Shown: in pieces, positions 7,731 through 16,758 of the stretch
How positions within the stretch are numbered: the stretch's first letter is position 1
Layout of the letters: the number at the start of each line of letters is the position of its first letter
Origin: Clostridium algifaecis
GTDB lineage: Bacteria > Bacillota > Clostridia > Clostridiales > Clostridiaceae
Length of the DNA: 64,000 bases
NCBI RefSeq assembly: GCF_017874415.1
Contig: NZ_JAGGLM010000001.1
Span: 186,001-250,000 of the forward strand
Reading direction: 5' to 3'
The notes under the pieces: model-generated
Database searches by the model: none
Told to the model about the DNA's origin: nothing
Seen by the model: the letters and a program-made list of their open reading frames with translations, nothing else
Position numbers and translations under genes: made by a program

Positions 7731-8888
7731 TTAATATAAAATTCTTGACAATTCCTTAAATACTTTAGTAAATGAATCCATGTTTTTTAAATTAGTATCT
7801 ATAAAATTAGTACCTATATTCATAAATTTATCAGATTTTATCTTACTTTCTAGAAATGAATTAACTCTGTATTTTAAAAGAAGATGAAACCTATCAATTA
7901 ATTTGCTATACTTATATTTATTTTGAAGTAAAATTTTATATTGAGCGTCAGCTTCGGATAATTTGGATATATCTATAGTGTTTTCAATAAATAGGCAGAA
8001 TAAAAATAATTCATAATCTTTATATTTATTAAATATCATTTTGTAGGAATTCATCATTTTTTTTTCTCTATTATTAATTATTGTGTGTTCCTGGTGTGTG
8101 CTTTCTAGTTCAGGAGAGTATATGAATTTTACTCCATTTTTGTAAAGCCTATAACCTAAATCCCAATCTTCTTCTCTTCTTAACCTTTGATCGAAATAAC
8201 CTGCATCAATAATATACTTTTTTTCAATTGATACATTGCCTGTGGTAAATAGTATCCATGGATATTGAAAATTTTTTAAATCTTTCCCGAAGATCTTTAT
8301 TATCTTTCCCAAATATTCCTCACTCCAGGAAGGTATATAATTATATTTATCAATATTAGGCACATCATCTTTAGATAAAATTTTGAAGTTATCATCATAA
8401 TTAAAATTTATACATTTTAATCTATCTTTGAATAAAGGAATAGTTTCTGCAGCTTTTTTAAATTCTGTGAGCTGCATGGTGTTAAAATTTTTATAATAAT
8501 TTGAAAAAACTTTTTTCCATCTAATCGCACCGCTGACGCATATTTTGCTGTTTGTACTATGATATTTCAAGTGATCACTTATAAAATTTGGAGGTACAAT
8601 GCAGTCACTGTCAGAGAATATTATAATATCTCCTTTAGCATTTTTTAATCCTATATTTCTGGCAAATGCTGCACCACGATTTTTTTCATTCCTTAAAAAT
8701 ATTAAGTTATAGTTAGCATCGAGGGATTTTATCATGTCATAAGTGTTATCGGTGGAGCCATCATCAATTAAAATAACTTCAAATTTATTTTTGTTATAAT
8801 CTTGAAAGTTAAAGGAGTGTAAGCTTAATTTAAGTAAATCACGCCTATTATAAGTTGCTATAATAATACTTGCATCTATATTTTCCAT
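7731..8888 (-). CDS. GT2 glycosyltransferase with C-terminal extension
   Basis: 385 residues. The N-terminal GT-A domain (about 1-250) has SIIIATYNRRDLLK, VILIDDGSTDNTYD, the NRGAAFARNIGLKNAKGD segment and the metal-binding motif SDSDCIVPP. LRREEDWDLGYRLYKNG near residue 235 is the usual acid/base region. About 120 further residues are rich in Lys, Tyr and Phe and are probably helical. No membrane segment is seen. The ATG follows GGAGG, and it sits 28 bases after the GT4 gene in the same operon. Donor and acceptor sugars cannot be assigned. Confidence 0.78.
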   Translation of the reverse strand: MENIDASIIIATYNRRDLLKLSLHSFNFQDYNKNKFEVILIDDGSTDNTYDMIKSLDANYNLIFLRNEKNRGAAFARNIGLKNAKGDIIIFSDSDCIVPPNFISDHLKYHSTNSKICVSGAIRWKKVFSNYYKNFNTMQLTEFKKAAETIPLFKDRLKCINFNYDDNFKILSKDDVPNIDKYNYIPSWSEEYLGKIIKIFGKDLKNFQYPWILFTTGNVSIEKKYIIDAGYFDQRLRREEDWDLGYRLYKNGVKFIYSPELESTHQEHTIINNREKKMMNSYKMIFNKYKDYELFLFCLFIENTIDISKLSEADAQYKILLQNKYKYSKLIDRFHLLLKYRVNSFLESKIKSDKFMNIGTNFIDTNLKNMDSFTKVFKELSRILY

Positions 8889-8916
8889 ATTAATCCTCCA
8901 AAAGAATTAAATAATT

Positions 8917-10002
8917 TTAATTAAAAATCATATTTATAATGTGTTTATAGTTTTCAGATACTTTTTCAAAGGAATGTCTTGATTTAACTAATGAATAAGC
9001 ATTATTTATGATTTTATTCCTCTTAACTTTGTTTTTTTCATCCACTAGATCATAAATTGCATTAAAACCTTCATTGATATTATTAAGTGGATATATTTTG
9101 CCAGTCGAGTTATTTATAATAATATCTCCAATACCACCTACATTGGTAGATACTATAGGACACCTACAACTTATTGCTTCTAAAAATATCATTGGAAGTG
9201 ATTCATTATTTGAAGTTGAAACCAGACACCCTCCAGTATTTGCAGCTAATGAATATATCTCAGGCATTTCTTCATTTGGTACACTGTGAATAAATGAAAA
9301 TTTAGGTTTATAATTTGGTGGTATATTTGACTTAATAAAGTTGAAGAATTGATAATCTCCACATATATCTCCAACTAAAGTAAAATGGAAGTTCATATCT
9401 TTTTTAAGTAATCTTAATCCCAATCTAATAAATTCAACAGGATTTTTAGATCCTTGTAGTCTGCCAACCCATATAATATTTTTTTTATCGATGAATTCCT
9501 TGTTTTTTTCAAGTAATTTAGAAAGAGGTATATTTCTAAATAGGGCCATGTTTATAGGATTTGGCAGGACAAAAACTTTTTTATCCGTTCTTACTAATTT
9601 TTTTATCATATTTTTATTGAAATCTGAAGGAACTATAATTGCTGAAATTTTTTCACTATTCATGATTTTGTAATTTCTGCGCATAGAAGGTAAATCAGAG
9701 CAGTGAGTTTCATATATTATTTTACTATTAATTTGCAGAATATTTAATGCTCTAAAAAATTGTGGAAAATCAATTATTGATATAACATCAAAATTTTTAT
9801 TTATTACATTTATTAAATCATCTATGGAGGGAGAGGCATTGATATGAGAATTTTTTGTTAAAATTGTACCTCCCTCACCATAAAAATTTAGTAATAATGC
9901 TTCAGAATATATGCCTAACTTGTTCATGGATTGCATCTTGTTTATTATTGAAGTTTCTACTCCTCCTAATCCACAGAAAGGATATATATATAAAATTTTC
10001 AT
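8917..10002 (-). CDS. GT4-family glycosyltransferase (GT-B fold)
   Basis: 361 residues. The N-terminal Rossmann half starts YIYPFCGLGGVETSIIN, the donor-side glycine loop of retaining GT4 enzymes. The C-terminal half has IIWVGRLQGSKNPVEFIRLG and, near residue 275, NESLPMIFLEAISCRCPIVS, which is the E-x7-E nucleotide-sugar motif. ATG start after GGGAGG. It is the only GT-B enzyme of the block and may add or initiate a sugar that the four GT2 enzymes extend. Operon context is strong; sugar specificity is unknown. Confidence 0.8.
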   Translation of the reverse strand: MKILYIYPFCGLGGVETSIINKMQSMNKLGIYSEALLLNFYGEGGTILTKNSHINASPSIDDLINVINKNFDVISIIDFPQFFRALNILQINSKIIYETHCSDLPSMRRNYKIMNSEKISAIIVPSDFNKNMIKKLVRTDKKVFVLPNPINMALFRNIPLSKLLEKNKEFIDKKNIIWVGRLQGSKNPVEFIRLGLRLLKKDMNFHFTLVGDICGDYQFFNFIKSNIPPNYKPKFSFIHSVPNEEMPEIYSLAANTGGCLVSTSNNESLPMIFLEAISCRCPIVSTNVGGIGDIIINNSTGKIYPLNNINEGFNAIYDLVDEKNKVKRNKIINNAYSLVKSRHSFEKVSENYKHIINMIFN

Positions 10003-10019
10003 AGTTTGCCTCCCTTGAA

Positions 10020-10727
10020 TTATAATCCATATTTTTCATATATATGAGGATGATTATTTTTAATTCTGTTATAGAGATACTTATATTTTTCTTTAGCATT
10101 ATGAAACATGGTTTTGCCATGACGCCTATAATAAAAGAGAATTTCTTGAAGAGTATATCCTGTCCAACCACTTTCTACGAGGGAAATCCAGAAATCCCAA
10201 TCTTCAAAACCTTCATTCATTTGTTCATTATATCCGCCTGCATCCAACCAGGCTTTTTTCCTTAATAGTGAAGTAACACAGACTATATTTTCTTCTAGTA
10301 ATTTCTTTGTATTAAAAGGTGGAACAGACCATATATAGTTTTCGGTGCCAAATGCCTGAGTCCAATGAGTGACAAAACCAACGTCAGACCTTTCTTCTAA
10401 GATTTTATATTCTTTTTCAATTAAAATAGGACTAATTAAATCATCTGCATCTAAAGGAAGTATATATTTTCCGCGAGCTTCCCTGATGCCAGAATTTCTT
10501 GCAGAAGGTAAACCTTTATTTTTTTGGTTTATTACCATGAGATTTTTATAATTAAGTTTATTCAGCAATTTCAGTGTATATGAATCTGTTGAACCGTCAT
10601 TTACTACAATAATTTCAATATCATCAAAAGTTGAGCTTAGACAGGAATAAATAGTGTAATTGAGAAATTTGCCATAGTTGTAACAGGGAATTATTATACT
10701 GACTTTGGGATTTGAAAAAAACTTCAT
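10020..10727 (-). CDS. GT2 glycosyltransferase
   Basis: A short GT-A enzyme of about 235 residues: KVSIIIPCYNYGKFLNYTI, EIIVVNDGSTDSYT, SARNSGIREARGKYILPLDADD (metal-binding DAD) and NEGFEDWDFWISLVESG with the catalytic ED pair. It resembles capsule and protein-glycan GT2 enzymes. The upstream GTG at 10736 lies inside the GAGGTG binding site, so the ATG at 10727 is the start; this removes an overlap with the epimerase stop codon. It lies 17 bases from the GT4 gene. Confidence 0.8.
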   Translation of the reverse strand: MKFFSNPKVSIIIPCYNYGKFLNYTIYSCLSSTFDDIEIIVVNDGSTDSYTLKLLNKLNYKNLMVINQKNKGLPSARNSGIREARGKYILPLDADDLISPILIEKEYKILEERSDVGFVTHWTQAFGTENYIWSVPPFNTKKLLEENIVCVTSLLRKKAWLDAGGYNEQMNEGFEDWDFWISLVESGWTGYTLQEILFYYRRHGKTMFHNAKEKYKYLYNRIKNNHPHIYEKYGL

Positions 10728-10732
10728 ATTGT

Positions 10733-11647
10733 TCACCTCTTTTTATAAAACTCTATCGTTTCTTTTAATCCTTCTAATATTGTATATTTAGGTTTCCAGC
10801 CCAGTTCATTAAATATTTTTTTATAGGATATAAGACTATTCTCTATGTCACCATTTATTTTTCTTTTATAGATAGGACTTATATTCTTGTTTAAAATGCT
10901 TGATATATATTTAAAAAGCTGATTAATTGAAATACTTTTATTGCTAGATACATTAAATATACCTGAAAGGTTATTTTGTATTGAAAGTAGATTTGCTCTA
11001 GCAACATCTTTTACATATATAAAGTCTCTAGTTTGATTTCCATCTCCATATATAAAAGGTGATTTATCTTTTAAAATTTTCATACAGAAAATTGGAATAA
11101 CTCCACTTTCACCTGAAGATTTCTGCCTTGGACCATAAACATTTGAATACCTTAAAATTATATAATTCAAACCGTATAATTCTTTGTATACTTTTAAATA
11201 ATTTTCTGAAGCTTGTTTGCTTACTCCATAGTTAGAAATAGTATTTAAAGGGTGATTTTCATCAATTGGAAAATATTCTGCCTTACCAAATACGGCTGAA
11301 GAAGAAGAATAAATAATTTTCTTAATGTTTGTTTTTCTTGCTGCTTCTAATACATTTAAAGTACCTATAATATTGGTTTCTGCGTCTTTTATTGGATATT
11401 TAATAGAATCGGATACGCTTATTTTTGCTGCTTCGTGTATTATAACTTCAGGTTTTTCTATTTTAAAAATATTAATAAGGTTACTGCTTTTAATATTATA
11501 TTTGTAGAATTTTGCCTTAGAATTAATATTATCTATATTTCCATGACTTAAATCGTCAATTATACAAACTTCATAATTGTTTTTGATTAATAAATCCACT
11601 ATGTGAGAACCAATAAAACCAGCTCCACCTGTAACTAGTACTTTCAT
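10733..11647 (-). CDS. NAD-dependent nucleotide-sugar epimerase/dehydratase (GalE-like)
   Basis: A 304-residue extended SDR enzyme. The NAD-binding glycine motif TGGAGFIGSH lies at the N-terminus, with IIDDLSHGN as the adenine-ribose acidic loop. SSSSAVFG and YGVSK (Tyr-x3-Lys) are the catalytic site, and RYSNVYGPRQ the substrate loop. It probably interconverts UDP-glucose and UDP-galactose or the N-acetyl forms, supplying donors for the neighbouring glycosyltransferases. The GTG at 11659 is part of the ribosome binding site GTGGAGG, so the ATG at 11647 was chosen. Exact sugar specificity is not visible. Confidence 0.82.
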   Translation of the reverse strand: MKVLVTGGAGFIGSHIVDLLIKNNYEVCIIDDLSHGNIDNINSKAKFYKYNIKSSNLINIFKIEKPEVIIHEAAKISVSDSIKYPIKDAETNIIGTLNVLEAARKTNIKKIIYSSSSAVFGKAEYFPIDENHPLNTISNYGVSKQASENYLKVYKELYGLNYIILRYSNVYGPRQKSSGESGVIPIFCMKILKDKSPFIYGDGNQTRDFIYVKDVARANLLSIQNNLSGIFNVSSNKSISINQLFKYISSILNKNISPIYKRKINGDIENSLISYKKIFNELGWKPKYTILEGLKETIEFYKKR

Positions 11648-11726
11648 GATTGCCTCCACATCCCTCCATGGTATAGTAGTACACTTTTAATATATTCAAT
11701 TTAAAATAAATATGTTAATTAGAATA

Positions 11727-12638
11727 TTAAAAGTAAATATTAAATTTTTTGAAGAAATAATCATCACTATGGATACGCTCTGTAAAATATTTATCCCTTT
11801 GTCTTAAAATTTCAACTATATTTGATTTGATATTATTTGCTGCAACGGAAAAGCCCTTATGTTTTTTAAATATAGTAATAGTTTTTTTGAGACGGTCTTT
11901 TTTGAAATGAGAATAAGCAAGACACAGTGTATTATAGATTAAACAATCATTAGTTATCTTATAGGAATGTTTTTCCTTAAAAAGATGCTTTACTTTTATA
12001 TTGGGATTGATAACAATTTTATAACCATATAGCCAGGATTTTAAACATAATTCCTGGTCTTCTACGCCATAACCTATGAAAAAAGTATCGAATCCATTTA
12101 TTTTATTAAAGCATTCTCTGGTTATGCATAAGGTTGTAGCAGGGGCAAATGGTATTTCTTCTATACTATTAGGATTATTTAAAAGCCATGTATAGCCAAG
12201 GCTTTTATTCCAGGTGGCACCATAAGCATAGGTCCCTGAAATGAAATTTTTTGTATATAAAATAGATGGGGCAGATAAAGAAGCATTTTGATCTTTTAAT
12301 GTATTTACAAGAGAATCCAGCCATCCGTCCTGTACTTTTATATGTGCATCACAAAAAACAAGATATTTTCCTCTGGCGATTTTTGCACCAGCATTTTTTG
12401 CACCAGAACAACCTAAAGAGTTTGTCTCTATTAAATGTATATTTTTATAGACATTTTTAATTAAAGTGTATTTTAAAAAATCTGTGCATAAGTCTGTAGA
12501 TCCATCATCTACTACGATAATTTCAAAAGTAAAAGAATTTTTGGAAAACATAATAGAATCTATGGTTTTTATTAAATTGTTTGATTCATTTTTACAGGGA
12601 ATAATTATAGAAACATCTACTAAATTTTCTATTTCCAA
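11727..12638 (-). CDS. GT2 glycosyltransferase with DxH motif, paralogue of the gene at 6821
   Basis: About 303 residues, clearly homologous over its full length to the glycosyltransferase at 6821-7711. Shared blocks include SIIIPCKNE, EIIVVDD, FCDAHIKVQDGWLDSLVN, CFNKINGFD, LYGYKIVINPNIKVKHLF and the C-terminal HSDDYFFKKF. It keeps a canonical VVDDGSTD where the sister has VVDDDSRD. The TTG at 12638 after AGGTGGTG gives the same N-terminal length as the sister; the GTG at 12650 is an alternative. It is first in the minus-strand block, about 80 bases before the epimerase. The pair looks like an old duplication with separate acceptor roles. Confidence 0.76.
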   Translation of the reverse strand: MEIENLVDVSIIIPCKNESNNLIKTIDSIMFSKNSFTFEIIVVDDGSTDLCTDFLKYTLIKNVYKNIHLIETNSLGCSGAKNAGAKIARGKYLVFCDAHIKVQDGWLDSLVNTLKDQNASLSAPSILYTKNFISGTYAYGATWNKSLGYTWLLNNPNSIEEIPFAPATTLCITRECFNKINGFDTFFIGYGVEDQELCLKSWLYGYKIVINPNIKVKHLFKEKHSYKITNDCLIYNTLCLAYSHFKKDRLKKTITIFKKHKGFSVAANNIKSNIVEILRQRDKYFTERIHSDDYFFKKFNIYF

Positions 12639-12774
12639 TGAGTACACCACCTATACAAATTTTATAATTCAGTATATGCAAAATTTATTTTGTTAGTTTA
12701 TATAATTTCTTGCATTTTATATGGGTAAATTAAAAATAATATTATATAATTGTTTCCCAAAATAAACATATATG

Positions 12775-12821
12775 ATATAATAAATGCGAATGATTTCGGA
12801 AAAAATGTAAATAATGTTCGA
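12775..12821 (+). promoter_or_regulatory. Possible PurR boxes and promoter ahead of purL
   Basis: TATAAT at 12775-12780 has a weak TTTCCC -35 at a 17-base spacing. Downstream, GCGAATGAT (12786-12794) and AATGTTCGA (12813-12821) lie in inverted order 18 bases apart. They match the Bacillus PurBox CCGAACAWT at six and eight of nine positions. That is the arrangement expected for PurR repression by purine supply, although the first box is poor. Confidence 0.35.
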
Positions 12822-12846
12822 AAATATAATTAGGGGAGAGAACGGA

Positions 12847-15800
12847 ATGAAAATTAGAAGATTATTTGTAGAGAAAAAACCAGGATTTAATGTAGAGGCT
12901 CACGGGCTTTTAAAGGATATAAAAGAAAGTCTCGATATTAATGATGTGGAAAATTTGAGAATAATAAATCGCTATGACATCCAGGATATGGAGGAAAACG
13001 AATATGAGAAGTCAAAATATACAGTGTTTGCAGAGAAAACTGTAGATAATGTATATGAAGAAGAATTGGAAGATGTAAAAGAAAGTAGAATATTTGCAGT
13101 TGAATACCTTCCAGGGCAGTATGATCAAAGAGCTGATTCTGCATCTCAATGTATACAAATATTAAGTCAGAAAGAGAGAATTAAAATAGCATCCTCTAAA
13201 GTTTATATAATTGAAGGAAATATAAGTGATGAAGAATTTGAAAGCATAAAAAATTATTGCATAAATCCAGTGGATTCAAGAGAAGCATCTCTTAAAAAGG
13301 TATCGGATCTAAATGAGAAAATTAATGTCCCACAGGATGTTGAAGTTTTGAATGGATTTACAAAAATGAAAAGAGATGAACTAGCAGAATTTTTAAAGGA
13401 GAAAGGTCTTGCCATGAGCCTTGATGATCTTGAATTCTGCAGGAAGTATTTTTACAATGATGAAAAGAGAGATCCTACTATAACTGAAATCAAGGTAATA
13501 GATACATATTGGTCGGATCACTGCAGACACACTACTTTTATGACTGAATTTAAAGATGTAGATATTAAAGACGGACAATTATCTCTTCCTATAAAAAATG
13601 CTTATAGTGATTATTTGAAGTTTAGAGAAGAATTGAATAGAAAAGAAAAACCTATGTGTCTTATGGATCTTGCTACTATTGCAATGAAGAAGTTAAAGGC
13701 TGATGGAAAACTTAAAAATTTGGATGAATCGGAAGAAATAAATGCATGTAGTATAGTTGTAGATGCTGATGTAGACGGAAAAACAGAAAAGTGGCTTGTA
13801 ATGTTTAAAAATGAAACCCATAATCATCCAACAGAAATAGAGCCATTTGGAGGAGCTGCTACCTGTATCGGTGGAGCTATAAGAGATCCACTTTCGGGCA
13901 GATCATATGTATACCAGGCTATGAGAGTTACAGGAAGCGGAGATCCAACTGTTCCAATTAAAGAAACTTTAGAAGGAAAATTACCACAAAAGAAAATTAC
14001 AACAGGTGCAGCACAGGGATATAGTTCCTATGGAAATCAGATAGGACTCGCAACTGGACTTGTAAATGAAATATATGATGATGGTTATGTAGCAAAGAGA
14101 ATGGAAGTTGGAGCTGTAGTTGCAGCTGCTCCTATGAAAAATGTAATAAGAAAGAGACCTAAGCCTTCTGATATTGTAATACTTCTTGGAGGAAGAACTG
14201 GCAGAGATGGCTGCGGTGGAGCTACAGGTTCATCTAAAAAACATACTGAAAAATCCATAATAACATCAGGGGCGGAAGTCCAAAAAGGAAATCCTGTTGT
14301 TGAAAGAAAACTTCAGAGGCTTTTTAGAAAATCAAAAGTCAGCACACTTATAAAAAGATGTAATGACTTTGGAGCTGGCGGCGTGTCTGTTGCCATAGGA
14401 GAACTGGCAGAAGGACTTGAAATAAATTTGGATTTGGTATCTAAGAAATATGAAGGATTAGACGGAACAGAACTTGCTATATCAGAATCTCAAGAACGTA
14501 TGGCTGTTGTTGTATCAAAGGAAAATGCTGATAAATTTATAAAATATGCAGAGGAAGAGAACTTAGAGGCAAAAGCTGTAGCTGTAGTTACAGATGACAA
14601 AAGGATGAAACTTTCATGGAAGGGCAATGTTATTGTAAATTTGAGCAGGGCATTTATTGATACAAATGGAGTTAGAGCTGAAGCTTCTGCAATTGTTGAG
14701 GCACCAAGTGAAGAAGGAAGCTACTTTAAAAATAACAGAAAAGTTTCTAAAGATGTAAAGAGTACATGGTTAAGTATGATGAAGGAATTAAATGTATGCA
14801 GTCAAAAAGGTTTAGTAGAAAGATTTGATAGCACTATAGGCGGAAATACTATACTTATGCCTTTTGGAGGAAAATATCAACTCACCAAAATAGAAGCTAT
14901 GGCAGCAAAGATTCCTGTGCCTTCAGGAAATACCAGTACTTCAACTATTATGAGTTTTGGATATAATCCTAAAATAGCTAAATGGAGCCCATTCCATGGT
15001 GCATTGTATTCAGTATGTGAATCTGTAGCAAAGGTTGTAGCAGCAGGTGGAAAAGCTGAAGATATAAGACTTACTTTTCAGGAGTATTTTGGAAGCCCAC
15101 AGAAAGATGGAAAAAGGTGGGGAAAACCATTTTCTGCACTCCTTGGAGCACTTTATGCTCAGGATAAATTTAGTGTAGCTGCTATAGGTGGAAAAGACAG
15201 TATGTCTGGAACTTTTAAAGATATGGATGTACCTCCAACTGTGGTATCATTTGCTATTACTACGGAAAATTCAGATAATGTTATATCTCCAGAATTTAAG
15301 AAGGTTGGAACTAGCATAGCAATAATTAAAGTACCTATAGATAAATATTACTTACCTGATTTTGATGTTATAAATAAAAATTATAAGTTAATACATTCAC
15401 TTATAGAAGATAAAAAAATAATATCTGCACAAACCGTACGTGATGGTGGAATAGCTGAAGCTGTGAGCAATATGAGTTTCGGAAATAAAATAGGTATGAA
15501 ATTTTCATCTGATTTTAATAAAGAAAATGTATTTTTCCCATACTATGGTTCTATGTTAGTTGAATTTGATGAAAATGTAGATATAAAAAATTGTCTTAAG
15601 GATGTAGACTATGAAATAATAGGTGTAACTCATGAGGAGCAGACTATAGAGTTAGAAGATGAAACTATAGATTTAAACAGTATGATAGATGAGTGGAGCG
15701 AAACCTTAGAAGAGGTATTCCCTACTAAGACAGAAGAGGATAATAGAAAAATAGAAAAGATAAGCTTTGAGGCAAAAAATAGAGTATCTACATCTCTAAA

Positions 15801-16608
15801 AATTGCAAAACCTAAAGTATTTATACCTGTATTTCCAGGAACTAATTGTGAGTATGATTCTGAAAGGGCATTTGTAAAAGCAGGAGCAGATGTAGAAACA
15901 TTAGTACTTAAAAATTTAAGTGTAAGTCAGATAGAAGAGTCTATAGATGAGATGGTAAGTAAAATAAATTCATCACAGATAATTATGTTTCCGGGTGGAT
16001 TCAGTGCAGGTGACGAACCTGATGGTTCTGGAAAATTTATAGCCAATGTATTTAGAAATCCTAAAATAAAAGAAGCAGTAGAAGAACTTTTAAATAATAG
16101 AGATGGACTTATGCTTGGAATATGCAATGGCTTCCAGTCACTTATAAAACTTGGATTAGTACCTTTTGGAAAAATTGTAGATATAAAGGAAGATTATCCG
16201 ACACTTACTTATAACAAAATAGGACGTCATATTTCACGTATAGTAAATACGAGGATAGCATCAAATATTTCACCTTGGTTTAGCAATGTAAAAGTAGGCG
16301 ATGTACATTCAATAGCAATTTCTCATGGAGAAGGAAGATTTGTTGCAACGGATGAAATGATTAAAAAATTAATTGAGAACGGACAGGTAGCAACTCAATA
16401 TGTAGATTTTGATGGAAATCCTAATTATAAGGATGAATTTAATCCAAATGGTTCATTTTATGCTATAGAAGGTATAACAAGCCCTGATGGAAGAATTTTA
16501 GGAAAGATGGGCCACTCTGAAAGAATAGGAAAAGATGTAATAAAAAATATTCCCGGAGATAAAGATCAAAGAATATTTGAAGCAGGAGTAAATTATTTTA
16601 AACTTTAA
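12847..16608 (+). CDS. purL: Phosphoribosylformylglycinamidine synthase, single-chain form
   Basis: Catalyses the ATP- and glutamine-dependent FGAR to FGAM step of purine synthesis. At 1253 residues it is the large form with its own glutaminase, unlike the PurLQS complex of Bacillus. SDHCRHTTF and KNETHNHPTEIEPFGGAAT mark the synthase active site. The C-terminal amidotransferase starts at PVFPGTNCEYDSE, with Cys1093 (GICNGFQ), His1160 and Glu1162 (SHGEGRF) as triad. The ATG at 12847 follows AGGGGAG; an upstream TTG/ATG frame start lacks a site. No other pur gene is adjacent. A strong terminator follows. Confidence 0.95.
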   Translation: MKIRRLFVEKKPGFNVEAHGLLKDIKESLDINDVENLRIINRYDIQDMEENEYEKSKYTVFAEKTVDNVYEEELEDVKESRIFAVEYLPGQYDQRADSASQCIQILSQKERIKIASSKVYIIEGNISDEEFESIKNYCINPVDSREASLKKVSDLNEKINVPQDVEVLNGFTKMKRDELAEFLKEKGLAMSLDDLEFCRKYFYNDEKRDPTITEIKVIDTYWSDHCRHTTFMTEFKDVDIKDGQLSLPIKNAYSDYLKFREELNRKEKPMCLMDLATIAMKKLKADGKLKNLDESEEINACSIVVDADVDGKTEKWLVMFKNETHNHPTEIEPFGGAATCIGGAIRDPLSGRSYVYQAMRVTGSGDPTVPIKETLEGKLPQKKITTGAAQGYSSYGNQIGLATGLVNEIYDDGYVAKRMEVGAVVAAAPMKNVIRKRPKPSDIVILLGGRTGRDGCGGATGSSKKHTEKSIITSGAEVQKGNPVVERKLQRLFRKSKVSTLIKRCNDFGAGGVSVAIGELAEGLEINLDLVSKKYEGLDGTELAISESQERMAVVVSKENADKFIKYAEEENLEAKAVAVVTDDKRMKLSWKGNVIVNLSRAFIDTNGVRAEASAIVEAPSEEGSYFKNNRKVSKDVKSTWLSMMKELNVCSQKGLVERFDSTIGGNTILMPFGGKYQLTKIEAMAAKIPVPSGNTSTSTIMSFGYNPKIAKWSPFHGALYSVCESVAKVVAAGGKAEDIRLTFQEYFGSPQKDGKRWGKPFSALLGALYAQDKFSVAAIGGKDSMSGTFKDMDVPPTVVSFAITTENSDNVISPEFKKVGTSIAIIKVPIDKYYLPDFDVINKNYKLIHSLIEDKKIISAQTVRDGGIAEAVSNMSFGNKIGMKFSSDFNKENVFFPYYGSMLVEFDENVDIKNCLKDVDYEIIGVTHEEQTIELEDETIDLNSMIDEWSETLEEVFPTKTEEDNRKIEKISFEAKNRVSTSLKIAKPKVFIPVFPGTNCEYDSERAFVKAGADVETLVLKNLSVSQIEESIDEMVSKINSSQIIMFPGGFSAGDEPDGSGKFIANVFRNPKIKEAVEELLNNRDGLMLGICNGFQSLIKLGLVPFGKIVDIKEDYPTLTYNKIGRHISRIVNTRIASNISPWFSNVKVGDVHSIAISHGEGRFVATDEMIKKLIENGQVATQYVDFDGNPNYKDEFNPNGSFYAIEGITSPDGRILGKMGHSERIGKDVIKNIPGDKDQRIFEAGVNYFKL

Positions 16609-16631
16609 TATATACTAAGAATATTTAAGAA

Positions 16632-16669
16632 AAAATAGTCTCATTAAAAATATTTAATGGGACTATTTT
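16632..16669 (+). terminator. Rho-independent terminator after purL
   Basis: A 17-bp stem with one T-G pair around AATA; the right arm ends in a TTTT run. Confidence 0.8.
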
Positions 16670-16758
16670 GAAATAATTATTTACGTATTGTATATAATAA
16701 TGGTATAATATGATAAGATAATAATTTAACAATATATTTATACTTAGGAGGTAAAAAT

